A DNA stretch of 64,000 nt from Dyella sp. AtDHG13 (GTDB taxonomy: Bacteria; Pseudomonadota; Gammaproteobacteria; Xanthomonadales; Rhodanobacteraceae): NCBI RefSeq assembly GCF_003201105.1, contig NZ_QICJ01000002.1, positions 601,913 through 665,912 of the forward strand, written 5' to 3'. The translations under genes and the position numbers were made by a program. Positions within the stretch are counted from its first letter, which is position 1, and each line of letters opens with the position of its first letter. The notes under the pieces are model-generated. The model saw only the letters and a program-made list of their open reading frames with translations. It was not told the origin of the DNA and did not search any database. Below are positions 27,985 through 35,820 of the stretch, piece after piece.

Positions 27985-29087
27985 TGACACACGACGCCCG
28001 CAGGTATTGCGCCCTGCCCTCGCCCTTCGCCATGAAGCGCGGCGGCGAGCTGCACCAAGCCCGCGTGGCGTACGAAACCTGGGGCACATTGAACGAGGCA
28101 CGCGACAACGCCGTGCTGCTGCTCACCGGCCTCTCGCCCAGCGCGCATGCGGCATCCAACGCGGACGATCCCTCGCCGGGTTGGTGGGAGGCGATGATCG
28201 GCCCCGGCAAGGCCATCGACACCTCGCGCTGGTTCGTCATCTGCGTGAACTCGCTGGGCAGCGACAAAGGCTCGACCTGCGCCGCGTCGATCAACCCGGC
28301 CACCGGCGAGCCGTACCGGCTCGACTTTCCCGAACTCTCGCTGGAAGACGTGGCCAATGCCGCGCACGTCGCCGTGCGCAGCCTGGGCATCGAGCAACTG
28401 GCCTGCCTTATCGGCTGCTCCATGGGCGGCATGAGCGCGCTGGCCTACATGGTGCTGCACCCGGGCAGCGTGCGCGCGCACATCAGCGTAGATACCGCGC
28501 CGCAGGCGCAGCCGTTCGCCATCGCCATCCGCTCCCTGCAACGCGAAGCCATCCGCCTCGATCCGCACTGGAACCAGGGCCAGTACAGCGACACCGACTA
28601 CCCCACCGACGGCATGAGCATCGCGCGCAAGCTCGGCGTGATCACCTATCGCTCCGCCATGGAATGGAACGGCCGCTTCGCGCGCATCCGCCTCGACCCG
28701 GAGCAACGCGACGACAACCCGTTCGGCCACGAATTCGAAGTGGAGTCGTACCTGGAAGGTCACGCCCAGCGTTTCGTGCACACCTTCGACCCCAACAGCT
28801 ACCTCTATCTCTCGCGCGCCAGCGACTGGTTCGACATCAGCGAATACGGCAATGGCAGCGTGATGGAAGGCCTGAAGCGCATCCGCATCGAAAAGGCCAT
28901 GGTGATCGGCGTGAGCACCGACATCCTGTTTCCGCTGGAACAGCAGGAGCAGATCGCCGACGGCCTGCGCGCCGCGGGCGCCGCCGTGGACTTCGTGGCG
29001 CTGGATTCCCCGCAGGGCCACGACGCCTTCCTGGTCGACATTCCCAACTACAGCCGCGCCATCGGCGGCTTTCTCGGCCGACTCTGA
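27984..29087 (+). CDS. metX: MetX-family homoserine/serine O-acyltransferase
   Basis: Alpha/beta-hydrolase acyltransferase activating homoserine (methionine pathway) or serine (cysteine pathway). 367 residues. The nucleophile elbow is GCSMGGMSAL near residue 150; the triad is completed by Asp in STDILFP near 310 and His in GHDAF near 342. The first base of its ATG is the last base of the ccmI stop. Biochemical work on MetX relatives has shown succinyl- as well as acetyl-transfer, and serine O-succinyltransferases in xanthomonads. The substrate here cannot be read with certainty, so the name denotes the family. Confidence 0.85.
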   Translation: MTHDARRYCALPSPFAMKRGGELHQARVAYETWGTLNEARDNAVLLLTGLSPSAHAASNADDPSPGWWEAMIGPGKAIDTSRWFVICVNSLGSDKGSTCAASINPATGEPYRLDFPELSLEDVANAAHVAVRSLGIEQLACLIGCSMGGMSALAYMVLHPGSVRAHISVDTAPQAQPFAIAIRSLQREAIRLDPHWNQGQYSDTDYPTDGMSIARKLGVITYRSAMEWNGRFARIRLDPEQRDDNPFGHEFEVESYLEGHAQRFVHTFDPNSYLYLSRASDWFDISEYGNGSVMEGLKRIRIEKAMVIGVSTDILFPLEQQEQIADGLRAAGAAVDFVALDSPQGHDAFLVDIPNYSRAIGGFLGRL

Positions 29088-29155
29088 ACGGCCCGACAGC
29101 ACCCCGCGGCCGGCGCTGCTAAGATGGCCCGGCTGCACGACTTACCGAGAACGCC

Positions 29156-29734
29156 ATGCTCACCCTGGATTTCCCCGGCTCCCGCCAACTGATCGACGCC
29201 ATCGACCACGCCGTGTCGCAGGACAACACCCGCGCCGTCACCGACAGCCTGCGCAACAGCCTGTGCGCGCTTATCCGCGGCCAGCAAGTGAAGCTTCCCG
29301 ACTGCGTGTTCGAAACGGCCGAGGGCCGCTACGCCCGCCGCGAGCTGTACCGCAGCGAAGAGCACGGCTACTGCGTGGTCGCCATGACCTGGGGCCCCGG
29401 CCAGGGCACCCCCATCCACGATCATTGCGGCATGTGGTGCGTGGAAGGCGTCTGGAGCGGCGCGCTGGAAGTGGTCCAGTACGAGCGCCTGGCCGACGAG
29501 AACGGCCACTACTGCTTCCAGCCCGTGGGCTCCATCCAGGCCGGCCCCGGCTCCGCCGGCAGCCTGATCCCGCCCCACGAATACCACACCATCCGCAACC
29601 CCAGCGACGACGCCGTCGCCGTGAGCCTGCACATCTACTCCGGCCCCATGACCCACTGCGCCGTGTTCCAGCCCCTGGGCCACAACCAGTACCAGCGCAC
29701 CGACCGCCAACTGGGGCTCGACCCCGTCCACTGA
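29156..29734 (+). CDS. Cupin thiol dioxygenase (cysteine dioxygenase family)
   Basis: Non-heme iron enzyme that oxidises a small thiol (cysteine to cysteine sulfinate, or 3-mercaptopropionate). 192 residues in a cupin fold. Two iron ligands are in PIHDHCGMWCVEG near residue 88, the third His in PPHEYHTIRNPS near 144. An Arg-rich segment before the cupin (ARRELYRS) may bind the carboxylate. It lies 68 bases after metX, both linked to sulfur metabolism. It is not possible to separate CDO from MDO by eye. Confidence 0.85.
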   Translation: MLTLDFPGSRQLIDAIDHAVSQDNTRAVTDSLRNSLCALIRGQQVKLPDCVFETAEGRYARRELYRSEEHGYCVVAMTWGPGQGTPIHDHCGMWCVEGVWSGALEVVQYERLADENGHYCFQPVGSIQAGPGSAGSLIPPHEYHTIRNPSDDAVAVSLHIYSGPMTHCAVFQPLGHNQYQRTDRQLGLDPVH

Positions 29735-29760
29735 ACCCGGCATAATGTCCCGCTTGCAAT

Positions 29761-29846
29761 GCCGGTGTGGCGGAATGGTAGACGCGGCGGACTCAAAATC
29801 CGCTTCTGGCGACAGAGTGTAGGTTCGAGTCCTATCACCGGTACCA
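29761..29846 (+). tRNA. tRNA-Leu (anticodon CAA)
   Basis: Cloverleaf with acceptor GCCGGTG/CACCGGT, D-arm, anticodon stem GCGGA/TCCGC around loop CTCAAAA (anticodon CAA, reads UUG), a long class-II variable arm with stem CTG/CAG, T-loop TTCGAGT and encoded CCA. The first pair is G1-T72 (G-U in RNA) rather than the usual G-C. The gene starts 26 bases after the dioxygenase stop and is followed by an intrinsic terminator. Confidence 0.95.
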
Positions 29847-30605
29847 GTCAAGGGTTTCAGGCACTACCACCGAGACCCACGAAGACACAGAAACCCGCTG
29901 AAAAGCGGGTTTTTGTTGCCCGACGTGTGCCACCCGGTTCGATCGGAACCCATGGAAGCCCGCACACTCTGTCCCGTTTCGTTGTCGGTTCACCGTAGGG
30001 CACTTGCAGACCGAAGCCGGGTTTCCGCGGCGATTCAGTGCGACGCCTCGGGCTCGGGTGCCCAGCAAGAACCGTCGCGGGGCGATGGTCCCTTGTTCTG
30101 GCCGGGCGTGGCGCATTTTTGCGATGACACCGTTGGAACTGCCGGGCGAGCCGCCGGCACCGTAGACGCGCTGGAGTGCCGGATCGGGGTGGGTGTCGTT
30201 GTTGTCCATGCGGCGGTTTTCGTTCGCAGTGAGGATGCCGTCGACGGCGCTGCACGCGGTGTTGTCCGGCGATGCGCTGGGACAGCGCGTGCTGTTGGGG
30301 CGAACCGCCGTGAACGAGCCCGGCACGGCCGTTGTCGTTGTATTGGTGGCCTTGTCGGTATCCGCCTTGTCGAAGACGGACTTCATCGACTGACTTACCG
30401 ATTTGGGGACCTCCTTCGCCGACGCAGGCGGCGCCTGGTTCACGGGCGTCAGGAAGCCCTTCTTGTGGGGTTTCGGCGCATTCTTTGATGTGGATGCAGC
30501 GGCAGTGGTGGCGGGCGCGGCTGAGTCCGCGGTTTGAGCCAAGCCCAGCGTGCTCCATGCAAGGAGCAGCGGAAGCAGATAGCGCAATGTGCTGGATGAT
30601 TTCAT
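29835..30605 (-). CDS. Predicted secreted protein of unknown function, 3' end doubtful
   Basis: 256-residue frame. The start is well supported: GGAGGAG eight bases before ATG 30605 and a clear signal peptide (RYLLPLLLAWSTLGLAQ). The mature N-terminal half is rich in Ala, Thr, Pro and Lys and looks like genuine coding. After about residue 185 the composition becomes atypical (many Arg, Cys, Asn), and the frame runs antisense across the tRNA-Leu terminator and into the tRNA 3' end. The natural stop may have been lost by frameshift. No family recognised. Confidence 0.45.
   Translation of the reverse strand: MKSSSTLRYLLPLLLAWSTLGLAQTADSAAPATTAAASTSKNAPKPHKKGFLTPVNQAPPASAKEVPKSVSQSMKSVFDKADTDKATNTTTTAVPGSFTAVRPNSTRCPSASPDNTACSAVDGILTANENRRMDNNDTHPDPALQRVYGAGGSPGSSNGVIAKMRHARPEQGTIAPRRFLLGTRARGVALNRRGNPASVCKCPTVNRQRNGTECAGFHGFRSNRVAHVGQQKPAFQRVSVSSWVSVVVPETLDWYR
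29891..29912 (+). terminator. Intrinsic terminator after tRNA-Leu
   Basis: Perfect 9-bp stem AAACCCGCT/AGCGGGTTT with GAAA tetraloop, followed by TTG TT, 45 bases after the tRNA CCA end. Confidence 0.9.
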
Positions 30606-30641
30606 GATTACTCCTCCTCACCTCTGTTCGTTCAACGAACG

Positions 30642-30659
30642 CGTGCGTGGAAACGCACG
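30642..30659 (-). terminator. Hairpin between the DUF4344 gene and the secreted-protein gene
   Basis: 7-bp stem CGTGCGT/ACGCACG with GGAA loop, 30 bases after the DUF4344 stop. No U-tract. A second palindrome GTTCGT/ACGAAC at 30626-30640 lies next to it, just upstream of the following gene's ribosome-binding site, and may be an operator. Confidence 0.4.
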
Positions 30660-30688
30660 TCGTGCCTCGCCTGATCAGGAAGCATCGA

Positions 30689-31633
30689 TCAACGTAGGTA
30701 TTGATCCACGTTCTTGTCCTGCGCCTGGCGGCCTTTGATGCCCTGCTCCAGCCACTCCTGGCGCGTGCTCTGATACTTCTTGGCCATATGCGGGCTCAGA
30801 AGCTCGTACCATGAAGTCATCACGCGCCTGGTGTAGGCAGGGCACGTGTCAGCCCTTTCCTTGGGAAGACCTTGTTCGGTCACAAGATCGAGAAAGCCGG
30901 ACGGGTCACTGCCATAGACAATGCATAGCAGGTTGAAATAGCGCTGCTCGCCTATTTCATGCTCGTCTGCAAACTCCGATACATCATGCTTTCCGGCTTC
31001 GCCCGCCAGATAGACGCCGGCGTAATGCAGGCTGCTCTCCACGCCACCGCGCGATTCGCCCCAATCGAGGTATTGAAGAAGAAGCACGGCGGCGAATTCG
31101 TCGGCGGCGGTTTCCTCTCGCCCGGTGATGGGCAGTTGGAGCTGGTCGATCATGGCGTGACCCAGCTCGTGCAGAAGGATGAAACGCAGCGCACCGTAGA
31201 CGTAGTCGCTGACGAACGCATCGTCGAGCTTCTGCTCCTTGGCGGTCTTCTTTGCCTTGCTGAGGATGTCGTCGACCAGTTCATAGCAAAGCACCACCTC
31301 GGCCTTGGGTGGCGAATAGAACGCATTGGCCTCCCCGCATTCCGCGGCGACGAAATGAATGGTCTGCGGCACGAGAAATGCGCGGTCCACCGCGTGGATT
31401 TCAGGCATGAGGGCGAAGACATTCTGCTTGCTCACCAAGTCGTACGTCGGCACGAGCTTGGGGCTGCGGGGCTTGACGTACTCATAAGTGAAGGCCGTGC
31501 CCGGAGGCGCGGGCACATCCGCCGCCTGCTCTGTCCGGTGCCATCCGAACCACAGGGCTATCAGCACGACCAACAGCAGCGCGGCGACGACAGCGGTGAT
31601 GATCTTGTGATGTCGTTTCTTGCTTTCGTCCAT
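30689..31633 (-). CDS. DUF4344 putative membrane-anchored metallopeptidase
   Basis: 314 residues from ATG 31633, preceded by AAAGG. One N-terminal membrane helix (residues 9-31) follows a basic stretch (ESKKRHHK), so the catalytic part lies in the periplasm. The zinc motif HELGHAMIDQ near residue 167, followed by GREETAADEFAA with the downstream acidic ligand, defines DUF4344. Substrate unknown. In-frame codons extend upstream to 31807 but have no ribosome-binding site and carry low-quality sequence. Confidence 0.82.
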   Translation of the reverse strand: MDESKKRHHKIITAVVAALLLVVLIALWFGWHRTEQAADVPAPPGTAFTYEYVKPRSPKLVPTYDLVSKQNVFALMPEIHAVDRAFLVPQTIHFVAAECGEANAFYSPPKAEVVLCYELVDDILSKAKKTAKEQKLDDAFVSDYVYGALRFILLHELGHAMIDQLQLPITGREETAADEFAAVLLLQYLDWGESRGGVESSLHYAGVYLAGEAGKHDVSEFADEHEIGEQRYFNLLCIVYGSDPSGFLDLVTEQGLPKERADTCPAYTRRVMTSWYELLSPHMAKKYQSTRQEWLEQGIKGRQAQDKNVDQYLR

Positions 31634-32061
31634 GCGCCTTTCCTCGACAAGGGCAAGCCAAAACCGCTTGCCTGCGGATGTGCTGGACGAAAAGTGACTG
31701 CCGCGCGGCGGCTCGATATCGCACCCTTTATGCCGATCGGAAAAGGCGGCGCCTGCAACGCTTGCGTCACACCGATATTTCCCGGCGTTCGCCAGCAACG
31801 CCGACATCCTATGAAGCGGGCGCGAGCGGCTCCACCGGATGGGTCTGAATCCAAACGCCGTGCCCTTGGCAAGTCAGCCATACCAACTCGTATGTAAGCA
31901 ATCTCCTACAACGATGTGAGTCGATCACCACGCGTCGTCAGGGAAGCGTCGACTAGTCCATTTGCGTCCATCCATCGATAGTGGCGCCCACTCGGACAAT
32001 TCTTAAATTCGCGCCGGCCGGCTACGGCCCTCCCGACTTCCCTATCGACAGGACTTCACTC
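31634..32061. other. 428-base divergent intergenic region without a recognised gene
   Basis: Lies between the starts of the DUF4344 gene (minus) and the DUF2628 gene (plus), so it should contain both promoters. No hairpin, repeat or small gene stands out; GC content falls near 31,890-31,990. Confidence 0.5.
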
Positions 32062-32463
32062 ATGGATGCGACGAGCACGACCACCTATCCGCAGAAATGG
32101 CAGGAACGTTTCGCTTTCTTTGAACAGCATGGCGCGCCCAACAGCCCGGGCTTCAAGGAGGCGTTGAAGGGTCTGCCCAGCGGCCAGCGCCGGAAGATCA
32201 CCTTCAACTGGCTGGCGTGGTTGTTCGGGCCGTTCTATTTCCTGGCGGTGGGCATGTGGCGCAGGGCGCTGGTGGCGTTTGGCATCGCCGTCGCGGTGGG
32301 CATCGTGGTGAGCCTGCTGCCCGACAGCGTGGGCAATATCCTTTCCCGCGGTGTGGGTTTTGGCCTGGCGTTCCTGTTTGGGCTGACCGCCAATTACTCC
32401 TACTTTCTGAAGGAGCGTCGCGGCGACAACGGCTGGAATCTGTTTGAAGGCATGCGCTGGTAA
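32062..32463 (+). CDS. DUF2628 small membrane protein
   Basis: 133 residues from the ATG at 32062, with AGGAC ten bases upstream. A soluble N-terminus (YPQKWQERFAFFEQHG) is followed by hydrophobic helices (FNWLAWLFGPFYFLAVGMW near 55-73, then near 76-95 and 103-120), the DUF2628 layout. Function unknown. Single-gene unit. Confidence 0.8.
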   Translation: MDATSTTTYPQKWQERFAFFEQHGAPNSPGFKEALKGLPSGQRRKITFNWLAWLFGPFYFLAVGMWRRALVAFGIAVAVGIVVSLLPDSVGNILSRGVGFGLAFLFGLTANYSYFLKERRGDNGWNLFEGMRW

Positions 32464-33191
32464 GCGCATCGCGCGTTCCCGGGCATCGGCGTCGGGTTAC
32501 GCCCTGGCCGATGCGCGACATGGAAGATGGCGGCGAGCACAACCTGGACGTGCTCCATTTCCCTAGGAAAATGCCTGTTAACCGCATTCGATGTGACGCG
32601 TGCATGTCGAACAGGCGCCGCGCCGCGCACGCGCTCTTTTTTCGCGCAATTCGTTGGGCAAAACCCTGACAATGGATGGATTGAACGTTTGCTACTGTAG
32701 TGGCGTCGCTTGCGCTGTCTTTCTTGGGGCCATGCAAGCGGCCGCAGCGAGTGTGCTGTGAGTAGCGCGGGCCGCATGGGGTGGAGCCCATACGACCCAC
32801 TGACCATCAACAACTAACCAGGAGTTGATCATGGCTACGCCTGATCATACGGCACGTTTGCGCCCGCCTTAGTCCCCCTTCGGCACGTCACCCGATATCC
32901 CGATCATTCAGCGGCCGCGAGGATACGGTCGAAGCTGCTTCGTGCGTCGTTGCGTCGACAAAGCGCAGGCGCTGCCATGTCTGGCGCGCGACGAATCTAC
33001 CCACGGAGGCAAACACCAGGGTTTCGACGACATGCCGGGATGCCCGGTCACGGGCGAAGGGTGACTTCAACGTTCGATGATCCGCCCCTGTGGCGCATCG
33101 GCCCGCATGGCGATGCGCCACACCTCAGGATGGTGGCGGAAGATTGCCCAGGCCGCGCATTGCCAAGCCGGCGAGCAGCGTGATGCGTGGC
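32464..33191. other. 728-base intergenic stretch with one candidate leader peptide
   Basis: No protein gene of normal size is convincing. The left part contains a possible promoter (TTGAAC ... TACTGT near 32,680-32,700), a structured GC-rich stretch and a 13-codon frame with a strong ribosome-binding site (listed separately). The right part (32,873-33,191) has only open frames without supporting signals and may be a decayed gene. Confidence 0.45.
32831..32872 (+). CDS. 13-residue candidate leader peptide
   Basis: ATG with AGGAG six bases upstream encodes MATPDHTARLRPP then TAG. The ribosome-binding site lies in a small inverted repeat (CCATCAAC at 32803-32810 against GTTGAT and ATGG at 32825-32834), so translation may be gated by RNA folding. 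Asp/Pro/Arg-rich leaders of this size act as regulatory peptides in other bacteria, but no regulated gene follows here. Could also be chance. Confidence 0.35.
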   Translation: MATPDHTARLRPP

Positions 33192-33905
33192 TCAGCGCCG
33201 GCGGAACGCCGAACTGGTGCTGCGCGGACGCGGCAGTTGCGCGGCGCAGTTGGAGTAAAGCTGGCCGATCTGGCGAAGCGTGCGGTTGGCGTGCAGCTGC
33301 GCCTGCACGCGCGTGGCTTCCAGCTGCTTTATGTCGTTGCGCAGGCTGTTGTCGCGCTCCATCGCCCGCTGCTTCTGCACGGCGTTGCGCTGCATGTTCA
33401 CGCGCAGGCGCTCCACCCTGGCCTCCGCCTCGGTGATGTGGCGCTTCAGCTGCACGTTCCGGGCTTCCAGCTGCACGCGCCGCACTTCGGCACGCGCGCG
33501 GCTGTTGACCTGCAGGACGAATTCCTCGAAGGCCTTTTCGGCCAGTTCGAACTCCGTCGACTTGACCGCGCGCCACACCAGCTCGTCCATGTAGAGCGCG
33601 GCGTAGAAGGTGAGATCGGGGGCGTGGAAATACAGCCTGGCGCCGTGGCCGAAGCTGTACAGCTCCCGCACTACCGCAAGGGCGGATTCCCGCTCCAGCC
33701 ATTCGACCTCTTCCACGTCGGCCACTTCGACGCGCTCGCCGTCGGCATAGGGCCTGCGCCACGCCACGGAGGCCTGGCTGAGGTTGGCGATGTCTTCTTC
33801 GAGCAGGTCGGGCGCTTCGTCGACATGGGTGTCCGCGGCGACCACGCTGTCTCCATCGGCGCACAGCACGACGGAAAACTCCCGCAATGATGGATTCTCG
33901 GTCAT
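33192..33905 (-). CDS. DUF2968-like coiled-coil protein
   Basis: 237 residues from ATG 33905, with GGGAGAA seven bases upstream. An acidic N-terminal half (residues 1-100) without signal peptide is followed by RAEVRRVQLEARNVQLKR and a long coiled coil to about residue 215, then a basic, Ser/Arg-rich tail. The segment before the coiled coil and the VRRVQLEA pattern resemble DUF2968. Function unknown. Confidence 0.6.
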   Translation of the reverse strand: MTENPSLREFSVVLCADGDSVVAADTHVDEAPDLLEEDIANLSQASVAWRRPYADGERVEVADVEEVEWLERESALAVVRELYSFGHGARLYFHAPDLTFYAALYMDELVWRAVKSTEFELAEKAFEEFVLQVNSRARAEVRRVQLEARNVQLKRHITEAEARVERLRVNMQRNAVQKQRAMERDNSLRNDIKQLEATRVQAQLHANRTLRQIGQLYSNCAAQLPRPRSTSSAFRRR

Positions 33906-34283
33906 GACGTTCTCCCGCAACTCAGCGAGTCTCTGCACAAACACCAGTGATGCGACGAAGAAGGACTTTGTCCGACTCGCCTCCTACAGCGATGAGGCGA
34001 AACAGCGGCCCCACGCCGAAACGCCGGCCAAGTAAAGAGGCATGACTGCCAACCGGAAGGTGTCTCATGACCTGAGGTTTTCGGGCGGCAACGATCATCA
34101 ACGCAGCTAGGGTAAATAGTAGAGAGCCACGAACACGTGAAAACAGGGGACGTTTCTCAAATGGCGCGCACCCGGGAAAACCAGTGGTTTTCCGACGTGT
34201 CGCGTAGTTCTACCACTCGATGTCACGATGTTTTACCGCTCGCGATGTCGTAGCTCTTCGCTCTCGACGACATCGCCGCTGCG
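33906..34283. other. 378-base intergenic region with two palindromes
   Basis: Contains GGAAAACC/GGTTTTCC (8-bp arms, 3-base spacer) at 34176-34194 and a 9-bp pair GCGATGTCG/CGACATCGC at 34242-34250 and 34268-34276. The second lies just after the end of the minus-strand gene at 34284 and may stop its transcript; the first could be an operator for the DUF2968-like gene or part of a terminator. Confidence 0.45.
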
Positions 34284-34544
34284 TCATCGCGCCTTCTTCT
34301 TGGTGGCGGCTTTTCGCGCACTGCCCTGCCGCATCGTTCTGGCGCCGAGCGGCACGCTGTCCGCCGGGAGCGCCTGCAAGGCCGCGGCGCGCACGCCACG
34401 CAGAAAAGTCACGCCTGCGACGAACTTGGCTTTCGCACCGTCCGGGTCGGAGGGCGCCACGTCAACGTAGTTGTCGAACAAGGCCTGCAGGCGCTGCGCG
34501 TAGGCGTTCTGGATGATGTCGGCATCGCTGGTGGGGCTGGCCAT
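34284..34544 (-). CDS. Hypothetical protein, Lys/Arg-rich tail
   Basis: 86 residues with no recognised domain. The N-terminal half is helical (IIQNAYAQRLQALFDNYVD), and the C-terminus is strongly basic (RKAATKKKAR), which suggests nucleic-acid contact. An AAGGAG ribosome-binding site lies before the ATG at 34544. It follows the LigT-like gene by 18 bases on the same strand, probably as one operon. Confidence 0.6.
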   Translation of the reverse strand: MASPTSDADIIQNAYAQRLQALFDNYVDVAPSDPDGAKAKFVAGVTFLRGVRAAALQALPADSVPLGARTMRQGSARKAATKKKAR

Positions 34545-34562
34545 GGAAACTCCTTGTCGTGA

Positions 34563-35081
34563 TCAGTACAGGAACGGAAAGCTCGCCAGCTCCCGCCATC
34601 GGCGGTTTTCGCTCACCAGCAGCGTCATGGTTTCGCACCACGCGTATATCGGCCCGTGATCCGCGATGCGCGCTTCGAGCTCGTTGATCAGCACCGCCTG
34701 CTCCTGCCGAACCTGCCGTGCCACGGAAAGATGGGGCACGTATTCGGGGAAGGCACCGCCGCCCTTGGGATGATCGGGAAAGGCACGCTCCAGCGCCGAG
34801 GCGATCTGCGCAATGGAGCGTGCAGGCTCGGGGGCCAGCCACACCACGGAGGGAAACGTGCGAACCTCTTCCAGGCGAAACATCGGCGCGGGCAGGTCGG
34901 CGGCCACCTCGCGCACGCGCGCCAGCAGGCCGGGGGTCAGCAGTTCGCTGTCGATAAAGGGGTAGATCAGCGTGATGTGCGCGCCGAGCCCGCGGCGGGC
35001 GGCGGGGTCGTACTGCTCGCGGAAGCTGCCGACGACCGGCTCCGCTTCCGGCACCAGCAGCGCTAGCAGGGTGCGCGCCAT
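34563..35081 (-). CDS. LigT-like 2H phosphoesterase / 2'-5' RNA ligase family protein
   Basis: 172 residues from MARTLLALLVPEAE. The two catalytic HxT/S motifs are HITLIYPF near residue 33 and HLSVAR near residue 115, as in 2H-fold enzymes that act on cyclic phosphates or RNA ends. The length fits. Natural substrate unknown. Confidence 0.8.
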   Translation of the reverse strand: MARTLLALLVPEAEPVVGSFREQYDPAARRGLGAHITLIYPFIDSELLTPGLLARVREVAADLPAPMFRLEEVRTFPSVVWLAPEPARSIAQIASALERAFPDHPKGGGAFPEYVPHLSVARQVRQEQAVLINELEARIADHGPIYAWCETMTLLVSENRRWRELASFPFLY

Positions 35082-35185
35082 CGTCGGCCCTACGCCTTCC
35101 ACATTCCCGGCACGTGGCCGTGGATGCTCATTATGGGTCAAGACGCCCGGCACCAGCCCGGGCGTCCACCGCTATGCCACCGGGT

Positions 35186-35506
35186 TCAGCACCGGCCGCC
35201 GGCGAAGGTTCGCCGGGGTGCATAGGTTTCGACGGCTGGCACGGCCTCCCAGGGCATGGGCTCCAGGCCGTCGTCGCCCTGCAGCAGGCGGGCAAAGGCC
35301 ACGCCTTCTTCCTCGGCAGCTGCCACGGCCAGCGCCGGCGTGGCGAAGGTCATCGACGTCTCGCCACCGGTCAGGAACTGCCAATCGGTGCGGTTCATGG
35401 CCGGGGAGCGGTAGAGCGTCCATGTGCCGACCCAGAACGTCTTGCCGTCGCGCACGACGTCAAAGGCGTCGCCCTGAATCACATAGATTCCGACGAGTAC
35501 TGCCAT
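35186..35506 (-). CDS. Hypothetical protein
   Basis: 106 residues with AAGGAG eight bases before ATG 35506, so the start is firm. It contains WVGTWTLYRSPAMNR and WQFLTGGETSM segments with many aromatic residues and an acidic tail; no known domain. The frame continues upstream for 270 codons only as noise. Same strand as the LigT-like gene, 104 bases apart. Confidence 0.6.
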   Translation of the reverse strand: MAVLVGIYVIQGDAFDVVRDGKTFWVGTWTLYRSPAMNRTDWQFLTGGETSMTFATPALAVAAAEEEGVAFARLLQGDDGLEPMPWEAVPAVETYAPRRTFAGGRC

Positions 35507-35820
35507 GAGGAACTCCTTTTCGTCCGCTCCGCCATGGGGAAGGCACCGGCCGTGGGGATAACCGGTGGCATGACGTGCCGGGGATGCTTGCCGCGAGCTT
35601 ACATAGGGTTCCGCCAGCGCTCGCATGGCAAAGGTCACGGCCCTAAACGCATGAATTTGCGACGCTTCCGCGGTGCAGCATCGGCACCTGACCAGACAGG
35701 AACGGCGGGAATGGCGGGATCGGTGCAACGGCGGCGGAGGCGGAATCACCCGGCATGCGGCAGGCCAGCAAAGAGCTGATGCTCCCGCATCTAGCCGCGG
35801 GCACCGCTGCCGGGCGCGCG
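35507..35820. other. 314-base intergenic region, nothing recognised
   Basis: Lies between the hypothetical gene start at 35506 and the porin stop at 35821, both on the minus strand, so it must hold the promoter of the former and the transcript end of the latter. No clear terminator with a U-tract. Confidence 0.5.

Noticed and set aside
32888..33121. Minus-strand 77-codon frame after the leader peptide
   Set aside because: No ribosome-binding site, no similarity pattern, and codon use unlike the neighbours.
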